DNA of 64,000 nucleotides from CADCVW01 sp035644935. Lineage in GTDB: Bacteria > Pseudomonadota > Alphaproteobacteria > Sphingomonadales > Sphingomonadaceae. Shown piece by piece: positions 35,473 to 42,828 of the stretch. Where the stretch lies: the NCBI GenBank assembly GCA_035644935.1, contig DASQNO010000104.1:1-64000 (forward strand), written 5' to 3'. Numbering within the stretch: the stretch's first letter is position 1; every line of letters begins with the position of its first letter. Position numbers and translations under genes: made by a program. Below the pieces are notes generated by a model. It did not search any database, was not told the DNA's origin, and saw only the letters and a list, made by a program, of their open reading frames with translations.

Positions 35473-36269
35473 GCACCCGCCAGCGTCAGCAGCCACATGT
35501 CGGGCGGGGCGCCCAGGCGCAGGGGCAGCCCGCTGGTCCCGACTCCGGCACCGACCACAAGAGTATTCCCTCGTTCCCGCACCATGCCGCATGCATAACG
35601 GCGTCCAAATCTGGACATGGTCAGGTTGGGGCCGACCTGCCAGGGCGCGATCTGGCCGCAATGCGTGTGCCCCGCCAGCATTAGGCCGTAGCCGCGCGGA
35701 ACGGCCGGGAACGGATCAGGACTGTGGCTGAGAACGACGCGCGCGCCGCGACCGAACTGCATCCGCCGTATCGTGCGCGGCAGGTCGTCGCGTCCGGTAT
35801 GCGCATCATCCAACCCGCCGATGACGAGCGGCCCCGCGACGGCCGCGTCGTTGTCCAGAAGCCTCACGCCCGCCTTGGCCAGCGCGATCCGCGCGCCTTG
35901 CGGGTCATACCAATGGTCGTGGTTGCCGAGCACCGCGAACGTGCCCAGCCTCGGGCGGAGGGTAGCGAGCGGGGCGACGGCATCGGCCATCCAATAGAGT
36001 CGCGTCGCCACCCGCTTCTCGCTGATCAGGTCGCCCGCGATCAGCACGACGTCCGGCCGCAGCGCGTTGATCTGCGCGACGATTCCGGCGAGCCGCGCCG
36101 GCGGCATATCCGGTCCCGCGACATGGATGTCGGAGATCAGCAATGCGGTGACCGGCCGCGCACCGGCGGGCCAGGCGGATAGCGCGACCGTCGCCCGCCG
36201 AACAATCGGGGTCGCAGTCGCTTGCCTGTAGGCGTAGCCGGTCGTGGCGACGCCAAGCGCCGCCAGCAC
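35469..36269 (-). CDS. Membrane-anchored metallophosphoesterase
   Basis: A 266-residue calcineurin-like phosphoesterase with LLISDIHV (DxH), IAGDLIS (GD), LGNHDHW (GNHD) and LAGHTHCGQ (GHxH), the YkuE/YaeI-type order. An N-terminal hydrophobic segment (MLAALGVATTGYAY) probably anchors it, with the enzyme in the periplasm. The start is GTG 36269, the only normal start codon after the upstream in-frame stop. Related enzymes act on UDP-sugar or phospholipid phosphates; the substrate here is unknown. Confidence 0.85.
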   Translation of the reverse strand: MLAALGVATTGYAYRQATATPIVRRATVALSAWPAGARPVTALLISDIHVAGPDMPPARLAGIVAQINALRPDVVLIAGDLISEKRVATRLYWMADAVAPLATLRPRLGTFAVLGNHDHWYDPQGARIALAKAGVRLLDNDAAVAGPLVIGGLDDAHTGRDDLPRTIRRMQFGRGARVVLSHSPDPFPAVPRGYGLMLAGHTHCGQIAPWQVGPNLTMSRFGRRYACGMVRERGNTLVVGAGVGTSGLPLRLGAPPDMWLLTLAGA

Positions 36270-36356
36270 GAGCAGCGCGCGCCGGAGCTTGTTCAGCGCT
36301 CGCGCCCCGGCTTAAGCAGGGCGGCAAGGGGTAGGCAGCGTCGGAGGTGATCGTTC

Positions 36357-37979
36357 ATGCGCGGCTTCTCACAGCTTCTGGACGCGCTCGTCTACACCCG
36401 CGGGCGCAACGCCAAGCTCAAGCTCGTCGGCGACTACCTCAAGGTCACGCCCGACCCCGACCGCGGCTGGGCGATGGCGGCGTTGACTGGCGATCTCGAC
36501 ATCCCCGCGGTCAAGCCGGCCGCGATCAAGGCGATCACCGAGGAGCGCGTCGACCCGATCCTGTTCGCGATGAGCCGCGATTTCGTCGGCGATCTCGCGG
36601 AAACCGTAGCGCTGCTCTGGCCCAAGCGCCCGACGGAAGCCGGCTGGCAGCCGCCGGAGATCGACGACGGCACGCTAGGCCTGGCGGCGGTAATCGAACG
36701 GCTGCGCGGCCTCGGCCGCGTCGACGCGCCGCCGGTGCTCGCATCGATGCTCGACCATCTCGACTCCAGCGGGCGCTATGCGCTGCTGAAGCTCGCCACG
36801 GGCGAACTGCGCATCGGCGTCTCCGCGCGGCTCGCCAAGCAGGCGCTCGCCGACGCTTTCGAGTTGGACGTCGATGCGGTGGAGGAGGTGTGGCACGGCA
36901 TCCAGCCGCCCTACGAAAGCCTGTTCGCCTGGGCCGCGAACGGGGCCGAACAGCCGACCGCCGCCAACACGCCCGTGTTCCGCCCCTTCATGCTCGCGCA
37001 CGGGCTGGAGGACGCGCGCGTTTCGATGGCCGACTACGCAGCCGAATGGAAATGGGACGGCATTCGTGTTCAGATCGTGCGCGTCGCGGGCGAGACGCGG
37101 CTGTTCAGCCGCGCCGGCGACGACATCACGCGCAGCTTTCCCGAGGTCGCCGCCGCCTTCGACCGGGACGGCGCGGTCGACGGCGAACTGCTGGTGCGCG
37201 GCGAGTTCCAGGGGGCCGAGGAGCATGGCGGCGCGGCGGCAAGCTTCAACGCGCTGCAGCAGCGGCTGGGGCGAAAGCTGGTGTCGGCGAAGATGCAGGC
37301 CGACTACCCCGCGTTCGTACGCCTGTACGACGTCCTGTTCGACGGCCCTGAGGACGTCCGCGCGCTGCCCTGGACCGAGCGGCGCGCGGGGCTGGAGGCC
37401 CTCGTGCCGCTTCTGGACCCGGAACGTTTCGACCTGTCGCTGGTGATCGACGCCGCCAGCTTCGAGGAACTGGAGGAGACACGCGCCGGCAGCCGCGACG
37501 CCGCGATCGAAGGCGTCATGCTGAAACGCCGCGATAGCCCGTACATCGCCGGGCGCCGCGCGGGGCTCTGGTACAAGTGGAAGCGCGACCCGCTGACCGC
37601 CGATTGCGTCGTCATGTACGCGCAGCGCGGGCACGGGCGGCGGTCGAGCTTCTACAGCGACTTCACGTTCGGGTGCTGGACCGGCGATCCGGCGGCCGGC
37701 GGCGAGCTGCTCCCCGTCGGCAAGGCCTATTCGGGGATCACCGACGAGGAGCTGAAATGGCTCGACCGTTTCGTGCGCAACAACACGGTGCAGCGCTTCG
37801 GCCCCGTGCGCGAGGTCGCCAAGACGCTGGTGCTGGAGGTCGCGTTCGATTCGCTGCACGACAGCAAGCGGCACAAATCGGGCGTATCGATGCGCTTCCC
37901 GCGCATCGCCCGCATCCGCACCGACAAGCCGGCAGCGGAGGCGGACCATGTCGAGACGTTGCGGCGGATGATCGTCTAG
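36357..37979 (+). CDS. ATP-dependent DNA ligase (LigB/LigC type)
   Basis: 540 residues: a helical DNA-binding domain (about 1-200), nucleotidyltransferase domain with motif I EWKWDGIR and adenylation lysine K232, motif III FSRAGDDI, motif IV VDGELLV, motif V GVMLKRRDSPY and WYKWKRDP, then an OB domain ending in SGVSMRFPRIARIR. It seals nicks in repair in addition to the essential NAD-dependent LigA. This is the ligase expected to work with the exonuclease, Lhr-like helicase and PdeM elsewhere in the window. Confidence 0.93.
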   Translation: MRGFSQLLDALVYTRGRNAKLKLVGDYLKVTPDPDRGWAMAALTGDLDIPAVKPAAIKAITEERVDPILFAMSRDFVGDLAETVALLWPKRPTEAGWQPPEIDDGTLGLAAVIERLRGLGRVDAPPVLASMLDHLDSSGRYALLKLATGELRIGVSARLAKQALADAFELDVDAVEEVWHGIQPPYESLFAWAANGAEQPTAANTPVFRPFMLAHGLEDARVSMADYAAEWKWDGIRVQIVRVAGETRLFSRAGDDITRSFPEVAAAFDRDGAVDGELLVRGEFQGAEEHGGAAASFNALQQRLGRKLVSAKMQADYPAFVRLYDVLFDGPEDVRALPWTERRAGLEALVPLLDPERFDLSLVIDAASFEELEETRAGSRDAAIEGVMLKRRDSPYIAGRRAGLWYKWKRDPLTADCVVMYAQRGHGRRSSFYSDFTFGCWTGDPAAGGELLPVGKAYSGITDEELKWLDRFVRNNTVQRFGPVREVAKTLVLEVAFDSLHDSKRHKSGVSMRFPRIARIRTDKPAAEADHVETLRRMIV

Positions 37980-38155
37980 CGCAGCTTGGCGATCTTGAGC
38001 CCGTCAGCCTTGGCGCGGTCCTTGACCGACTCCTCGCTCCGCGTGAGCGCCTTGGCGATTGCCTGCAGACCCATGCCTTTGACCGCCAGCCGCTGAAGCT
38101 TCTGAAGCTCGTCGGAGGTCCAGGGCTGGCGGTGCCGGGTGAAGCCTTCGCCCAT
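37976..38155 (-). CDS. 59-residue Myb/SANT-like DNA-binding protein
   Basis: A small ORF encoding MGEGFTRHRQPWTSDELQ-, then KLQRLAVKGMGLQAIAKAL and TRSEESVKDRAK, ending DGLKIAKLR. The W...L..L...G....IA..L.RS..SV..RA spacing is that of a single Myb/SANT-like helix-turn-helix. The stop codon overlaps the convergent ligase stop (37976-37979). Codon use is like its neighbours. The size and HTH pattern suggest a small nucleoid or regulatory protein; no target is known. Confidence 0.65.
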   Translation of the reverse strand: MGEGFTRHRQPWTSDELQKLQRLAVKGMGLQAIAKALTRSEESVKDRAKADGLKIAKLR

Positions 38156-38188
38156 CAGGCGCCCATCACTTCGCCCCGCTTAGCTACC

Positions 38189-38299
38189 TTAGGCATCAAC
38201 GACCTTGCCCTTGGTCGACGGGTTGGCGGCGATCGTCTTCTTGACTTCCTTCTTGGGCTTTTTGGCTTCCTTGTTGGATTTCATCTGACCCTTGGCCAC
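38189..38299 (-). CDS. 36-residue Lys-rich protein
   Basis: GTG 38299 with AAGGAG 8 bases upstream opens a 36-residue, very basic protein: MAKGQMKSNKEAKKPKKE followed by VKKTIAANPSTKGKVVDA. Similar MAKGQ.(K/R)SN(K/R)E.KKPKK proteins are frequent in Proteobacteria and have no assigned role. The strong ribosome binding site and in-family look support it despite its size. Confidence 0.7.
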   Translation of the reverse strand: MAKGQMKSNKEAKKPKKEVKKTIAANPSTKGKVVDA

Positions 38300-38387
38300 G
38301 GCGATTTCTCCTTGCTGGTGCGGGGATGAGGTTACCAACGCGCGCGGCACGTGGCCAGAGGCTCCGGGCGCGGCTACAAGCGGTGGC

Positions 38388-38714
38388 ATGAGCAAGCCCA
38401 TGATGATCGATATCCCCCATAGCCTCGGCCGCGAAGAGGCCAAGCGCCGGCTAAAGAGCCGCATCGGCGAACTGGCCGGTCACATTCCGGGAGGCGCGGC
38501 CGACGTGCGGCATGGCTGGCCGACGGAGGACCGGATGGAGCTGTCCGTCGACGCGTTGGGACAGTCGGTGAGCACCGTCCTCGACGTCGAGGACAAGATC
38601 ATCCGCCTGCAGCTCAAGCTCCCCGCGATGCTGAGCTTCATGTCGGGCGCGATCGAAAAGGCGATCCGCAAGGGCGGCGCGGCGGTGCTGCTGGAGGACA
38701 AGAGCAAGGGTTGA
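38388..38714 (+). CDS. Polyhydroxyalkanoic acid system family protein
   Basis: 108 residues from ATG 38388, matching the PHA granule-associated family PF09650 in length and pattern: IDIPHSLGREEAKRRLKSRI, then VLDVEDKIIRLQLKLPAML and IEKAIRKGGAAVLLEDK. The family name comes from association with PHA synthesis genes, none of which is visible here, so the role is uncertain. Divergent from the 36-residue gene. Confidence 0.8.
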   Translation: MSKPMMIDIPHSLGREEAKRRLKSRIGELAGHIPGGAADVRHGWPTEDRMELSVDALGQSVSTVLDVEDKIIRLQLKLPAMLSFMSGAIEKAIRKGGAAVLLEDKSKG

Positions 38715-38719
38715 ACGCG

Positions 38720-38756
38720 AAAAGGCCCGGCGCGCTCTGGTGAGCGGCCGGGGCTT
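38720..38756. terminator. Bidirectional hairpin between convergent genes
   Basis: A stem of 5 + 6 base pairs with one bulge (GGCCCGGCG-CGCTC, loop TGGT, GAGCG-GCCGGGGC) lies between the PHA-type gene and the convergent cold-shock gene. On the minus strand it is followed by CCTTTTCG, so termination is most likely for the cold-shock gene. A CCCGGC-family half palindrome follows at 38760-38795. Confidence 0.55.
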
Positions 38757-38794
38757 CCCGATATTCGATCCCGGCCGAAGCCGGGGATCAGGTC

Positions 38795-39679
38795 TTACGA
38801 ACCCTGGCTGAGGTTCACCGCCGCCGTCTTGCCCCGGCGGTCCACCTCAAGTTCGAATTCGACGCGGTCGCCTTCGTTCAAGGACGACATGCCCGCGCGC
38901 TCGACCGCCGAGATGTGCACGAATGCATCCGGCTGCCCGTCGTCGCGGCTGATGAAGCCGAAGCCCTTCATCGCGTTGAAGAACTTCACCGTGCCGCTCG
39001 CCTTTTCGCCGGTCAGCTGCCGCTGCGGGCCGCCGGCTGCGCCAGCGCCGCCAAAGCCGCCGCCTGCCCCGCCGCCGTAACCGCCGCCCGCAGGACCCCG
39101 GTCGCCGCGATCCTCACGCGGAGGCGCGCGGTCGGTGACCGGCATCGGCTCGCCTTCGATCTTAAGATCGGTGGCCGAGATGCGGCCGCCGCGATCGACC
39201 AGCGTGAAGCCCAGCGGCTGGCCGTCGGCCAGACCTGTCAGGCCCGCCTGTTCGACCGCCGAGATGTGCACGAACACGTCTTCACCGCCGTCATCGCGGA
39301 CGACAAAGCCGAAGCCCTTTTGCGCGTTGAAGAATTTAACGACGCCTTTGCCTTCGCCAACGACCTGGGGCGGCATGCCTCCGCCACCGCCGCCACCGCC
39401 GCCCGAGCGGAAGCCGCCGCCACCGCCGCCGCCGGAACGGAACCCACCGCCACCGCCGCCGCCGAAGCGGTCGCCGCCACCGCCGTAGCTGCTGCCGCCG
39501 CCGCTATAGCCGCCACCGCCACCGCCGAAACGATCGCCACCGCCGCCGTAGCTGCTGCCGCCGCCGCCGAAGCGGTCGCCGCCGCCCGATCCGCCTTCGA
39601 AGCCACCTTCGCCGAAACCGTCGCGCTTGTCCCTGCCGCGACCGCCGCGTTCGCCGCGGCGCCCCTTATCGAAAACCAT
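38795..39679 (-). CDS. Gly-rich protein with two cold-shock domains
   Basis: 294 residues. The first about 105 are a low-complexity Arg/Gly/Phe/Tyr region with imperfect units such as GGGGDRFGGGG and SSYGGGGDRFG. Two CspA-like domains follow, each with a KGFGF and VFVHIS or AFVHIS RNP motif (GVVKFFNAQKGFGFVVRDD; GTVKFFNAMKGFGFISRDD), joined by a Gly-rich linker. It should bind single-stranded RNA or DNA. Double cold-shock proteins are known in Alphaproteobacteria; the long RGG/FG-like leader is unusual. GGC/GCC triplet repeats dominate the DNA at 39370-39600. Confidence 0.9.
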   Translation of the reverse strand: MVFDKGRRGERGGRGRDKRDGFGEGGFEGGSGGGDRFGGGGSSYGGGGDRFGGGGGGYSGGGSSYGGGGDRFGGGGGGGFRSGGGGGGGFRSGGGGGGGGGMPPQVVGEGKGVVKFFNAQKGFGFVVRDDGGEDVFVHISAVEQAGLTGLADGQPLGFTLVDRGGRISATDLKIEGEPMPVTDRAPPREDRGDRGPAGGGYGGGAGGGFGGAGAAGGPQRQLTGEKASGTVKFFNAMKGFGFISRDDGQPDAFVHISAVERAGMSSLNEGDRVEFELEVDRRGKTAAVNLSQGS

Positions 39680-39857
39680 GATCGTGTCTTAACTTTCCCG
39701 CGCCCGTGGCTCCCAAAGCGTACCGAACTGGGCCAGCGCGGCATGCGGCTGCGCTCTCATCGGGCGCAGCTACGATTCGCATAGCTTAATCCGCAAGGCC
39801 GCGCGAGCGATTTGTCCACAGGCCCCCACGGCTGGCGCGTGGTGCCGGACTGGGGCA

Positions 39858-40017
39858 ATGAAGGCCCGAACGGGCTTGCTTCTGTTCATCGGAGGCATGC
39901 TTATTGTGGACGGCGTCCACGTTCATGTAGCCACCGGGTTCATCTACGGTGGCGCGGTCCTCTCGGCATTCGTCGAGGCGCCGAAATTATCTCCCGCCGC
40001 AGGCAGAGGAAAGCCGC
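39858..40017 (+). pseudogene. TerC C-terminal remnant
   Basis: A frame from ATG 39858 encodes LLLFIGGMLIVDGVHVHVAT followed by GFIYGGAVLSAFVEAPKL, which resembles the last transmembrane segment of TerC-family proteins (consensus like MLLADGFGVHVPKGYIYAAM, AFSVLVEALN). No stop follows: the frame runs on as a shadow through the RNase D gene, and no other TerC part is present upstream. I read it as the remains of a deleted terC gene. It could also be chance, since the region also serves as the leader of rnd. Confidence 0.4.
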
Positions 40018-40635
40018 TTGACCGTTCACTTCCACGAAGAAGACCTGCCCGAAGGCGTGCTCGCGCCCGGACCCGTTGCCGTCGATACGGAGGCGATGGG
40101 CCTGCACACGCACCGCGACCGGCTGTGCGTCGTGCAGATTTCCGACGGCGGCGGCGACGAGCATCTGGTGCGCTTCTCCGCCGGCAGCGACTACGCCGCG
40201 CCCAACCTCAAGGCCGTGCTCGCCGATCCCCAGCGGCTCAAGCTTTACCATTTCGCGCGTTTCGACCTGGCGATCATGCAGGCCTATCTCGGCGTCATGG
40301 CCGCGCCTGTTTATTGCACCAAGACCGCCTCGCGGCTGGTTCGCACCTACACCGACCGCCATGGCTTGAAGGAACTCGTCAAGGAATTGCTGGGGCACGA
40401 CCTGTCCAAGCAGCAGCAGTCCTCCGACTGGGGCGCGCCGGACTTGAACGACGCACAGCGCGAATATGCGGCATCCGACGTCCGCTACCTTCATCGCCTG
40501 CGCGAGGAACTCGATCGCCGCATGGTGCGCGAAGGTCGGATGGCCTTGGCCCAGGGTTGTTTCGACTTCCTACCCCATCGCGCGCTGCTGGACATCGCCG
40601 GCTGGCCCGAAGTGGACATCTTCGCGCATGTCTGA
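40018..40635 (+). CDS. rnd: RNase D-like 3'-5' exonuclease
   Basis: 205 residues from TTG 40018, preceded by AGAGGAAA. DEDDy exonuclease motifs: VAVDTEAMGL (DxE), FARFDLAIM, and YAASDVRYLHRLREEL (YxxxD). It contains only the catalytic domain and lacks the HRDC domains of full RNase D, as in the short alphaproteobacterial forms. It acts on RNA 3' ends. It is 8 bases upstream of lptC. Confidence 0.9.
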   Translation: MTVHFHEEDLPEGVLAPGPVAVDTEAMGLHTHRDRLCVVQISDGGGDEHLVRFSAGSDYAAPNLKAVLADPQRLKLYHFARFDLAIMQAYLGVMAAPVYCTKTASRLVRTYTDRHGLKELVKELLGHDLSKQQQSSDWGAPDLNDAQREYAASDVRYLHRLREELDRRMVREGRMALAQGCFDFLPHRALLDIAGWPEVDIFAHV

Positions 40636-40643
40636 GCCGCGGC

Positions 40644-41282
40644 ATGTCTGAGGCGGCGGCGGTCAATCGCGCCGAACGCCAGCTGCGCGCCGCGCCCGGC
40701 GGACAGCAGGACCGCGTGCTGCGCTTCGTCCGGGTCGGTCTGCCGATGGCGGCGGGCGTGCTCGTCGCCGTGCTGGCCATGGCGCCGCTCAGCAAGGGCA
40801 ACGACATCAGCTTCCTGCTGGACAAGAACAAGGTAGACGTCGCCGCCGAGCGTATGCGCGCGTCCAGCGCGCAGTATCGCGGGATGGACGACCGCGGGCG
40901 GCCGTTCCACGTCGCGGCGGGCTCGGCCGTGCAGCGCACGTCCGCCGACGCGGTGGTGCGGCTGAACGACATCGCCGCGCGCATGCAGCTGCCCGATGGC
41001 CAAGCCGCGATCACCGCCGGTCGGGGCCGCTACGACATGATCGCGGAGCAGGTCGGCGTCGACGGCCCGGTGCAGGTTTCGGGCCCCGGCGGCTACGCGC
41101 TGGAAACGCGCGACGTCACCGTGGACATGAAGACGCGAACGATGGGCAGCGCCGGTCCGGTGGAAGGCCGGATGCCGCTGGGCACCTTTTCCGCCGGCCG
41201 ATTGCGCGCCGATTTGGGCGAGCGGCACGTCGTGCTGGACGGCGGGGCGCGCTTGAAAATCGTGCAAGGGGCGCTCAAATGA
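40644..41282 (+). CDS. lptC: LPS export protein LptC
   Basis: 212 residues with one N-terminal transmembrane helix (VGLPMAAGVLVAVLAMAPL) and a periplasmic beta-jellyroll (PFHVAAGSAVQRT, YDMIAEQVGVDGPVQVSGPG, YALETRDVTVDMKTRTM). LptC receives LPS from LptB2FG and passes it to LptA. Its stop overlaps the lptA start (ATGA). Confidence 0.9.
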   Translation: MSEAAAVNRAERQLRAAPGGQQDRVLRFVRVGLPMAAGVLVAVLAMAPLSKGNDISFLLDKNKVDVAAERMRASSAQYRGMDDRGRPFHVAAGSAVQRTSADAVVRLNDIAARMQLPDGQAAITAGRGRYDMIAEQVGVDGPVQVSGPGGYALETRDVTVDMKTRTMGSAGPVEGRMPLGTFSAGRLRADLGERHVVLDGGARLKIVQGALK

Positions 41283-41818
41283 CGCTCGTGCGGTGTTCTG
41301 CGTTCCTTGTGGCTTTAGGCGGCGTTCTGCTCAGCGGGCCCGCGTCCGGTCAGGGCACATCCGCGCTTCGCGGCCACGACACAAACGCCCCGGTGGACTT
41401 CTCCGCCGACCGGATCGAGGTTCAGGATCGCGCCGACCGCGCCGTGCTTTCGGGCAATGTCCGCGTGCGGCAGGGCAATCTGTCGCTCGACTCCAGCCGC
41501 ATCAACGTTGCCTACACCAGCTCCAGCGGAGTCGACATCAACCGCATTGACGCCAGCGGCGGCGTGACCGTGCGTAGCCCGTCGGAGACGGCGCGCGGGC
41601 AATTCGCGGTGTACGACATCAACCGGCGGCTGATCACCATGGTCGGCAACGTCACGCTGACGCGGGGCACCAACGTCGTGCGCGGCGGACGCCTCGTCAT
41701 CGATCTGACCAGTGGCCGCGCCACCATGGACGGAGGCGGCGCCGCGCGCGGCGGCACGGCCAGCGCGACCGGCGGCCGCGTCACGGGGCGCTTCACGGTT
41801 CCTCAGCGCCGGAACTGA
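41279..41818 (+). CDS. lptA: LPS transport periplasmic protein LptA
   Basis: 179 residues with a signal peptide (cleavage near PASGQ) and an OstA-like beta-jellyroll: FSADRIEVQDRADRAVLSGN, VRVRQGNLSLDSSRINV, TMVGNVTLTRGTNVVRGGRL. LptA bridges the periplasm between LptC and LptD. It is coupled to lptC, and lptB follows after 43 bases. Confidence 0.92.
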   Translation: MTLVRCSAFLVALGGVLLSGPASGQGTSALRGHDTNAPVDFSADRIEVQDRADRAVLSGNVRVRQGNLSLDSSRINVAYTSSSGVDINRIDASGGVTVRSPSETARGQFAVYDINRRLITMVGNVTLTRGTNVVRGGRLVIDLTSGRATMDGGGAARGGTASATGGRVTGRFTVPQRRN

Positions 41819-41861
41819 TCGCCCCGCTGACAAGCGTGTCGGCGATTGTTAGGGAGCGGGA

Positions 41862-42632
41862 ATGAACGACGTCACCGCCCTCGAACCCGCGGCCGCAGCA
41901 GCGTTGTCGGCGGGCGGGCTGGACGTCGTGGAAATCGCCAAGAGCTACGGCGCGCGAACCGTGCTGACGGGGGTTTCGCTGCACGTCTCGCGCGGCGAGG
42001 TCGTCGGGCTGCTGGGCCCCAACGGCGCGGGCAAGACGACCTGCTTCTATTCGATCATGGGTCTGGTGAAGCCCGACAGCGGCCGCATCCTGCTCGGCGG
42101 CGAGGACATCACCGCGCTGCCCATGTACCGGCGCGCCATCCTGGGGCTGGGCTACCTGCCACAGGAAACCTCGATCTTCCGCGGCATGACGGTGGCGCAG
42201 AACATCCTGGCGGTGCTTGAAGTCGCGGAGCCGGACAAGGCCGTCCGGCGCGACCGACTTGAACAGCTGCTCGGCGATTTCGGCCTCACGGCGCTCCGCG
42301 ACGCCAAGGCGATGGCGCTGTCGGGCGGCGAGCGGCGGCGATGCGAGATCGCGCGCGCCTTGGCCGCTGATCCGACGATCATGCTGCTGGACGAGCCGTT
42401 CGCGGGCATCGATCCGATCTCGATTAGCGACATCCGCCACCTCGTTTTGGCGCTCAAGGACCGCGGCATCGGGGTGCTGATCACCGATCACAATGTGCGC
42501 GAAACGTTGGATATCGTCGACCGCGCCTGCATCATCTACGACGGGCAGGTGCTGTTCCAGGGAACGCCGCAGGCGCTGGTCGCGGACGAGGACGTGCGGC
42601 GGCTGTACCTGGGCGAGGGCTTCTCGCTCTAG
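41862..42632 (+). CDS. lptB: LPS export ABC transporter ATPase LptB
   Basis: A 256-residue ABC ATPase: Walker A GPNGAGKTT, Q-loop YLPQETSIF, signature LSGGERRR, Walker B IMLLDEPFAGIDP and H-loop TDHNVRETL. It powers LPS extraction with LptFG, which are not in this window. GGGAG precedes the ATG. It is followed by a palindromic repeat and rpoN, the usual order. Confidence 0.95.
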   Translation: MNDVTALEPAAAAALSAGGLDVVEIAKSYGARTVLTGVSLHVSRGEVVGLLGPNGAGKTTCFYSIMGLVKPDSGRILLGGEDITALPMYRRAILGLGYLPQETSIFRGMTVAQNILAVLEVAEPDKAVRRDRLEQLLGDFGLTALRDAKAMALSGGERRRCEIARALAADPTIMLLDEPFAGIDPISISDIRHLVLALKDRGIGVLITDHNVRETLDIVDRACIIYDGQVLFQGTPQALVADEDVRRLYLGEGFSL

Positions 42633-42661
42633 CACGGAGTAGGCCCGCTCTGACCCTGCCG

Positions 42662-42752
42662 TGTCATTGCGAGCGCAAGCGAAGCAATCCAGGATCGTGG
42701 CCACCGCGGCCTCCGGCCTGGATCGCCGCGTCGCTTCGCTCCTCGCGATGAC
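42662..42752. repeat. GTCATTGCGAGC-family inverted repeat
   Basis: The left arm (GTCATTGCGAGCG...GAAGCAATCCA) and right arm (complement of TGGATCGCCGCGTCGCTTCG, ending CGATGAC) form an imperfect palindrome of about 90 bp between lptB and rpoN. This intergenic palindrome type is very widespread in Proteobacteria. No gene is present in the interval. Confidence 0.75.
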
Positions 42753-42828
42753 GGTTCAAGCTGCTCTCCTGACGCGTCAGAAACCGGCGCCGCATGACGC
42801 GGTAACCCTTTTGCGCTAAAAACCGCCC

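Noticed and set aside
39370..39600. Tandem-repeat pattern that looks like an array
   Set aside because: The units are irregular GCC-rich codons for Gly-rich protein within the cold-shock gene, without spacers of constant length, so it is not a CRISPR array.
39858..41282. A single 474-codon frame spanning rnd and lptC
   Set aside because: It joins the TerC-like fragment, an rnd shadow and the true lptC. The rnd product is in another frame with clear DEDDy motifs, and lptC has its own ATG at 40644.
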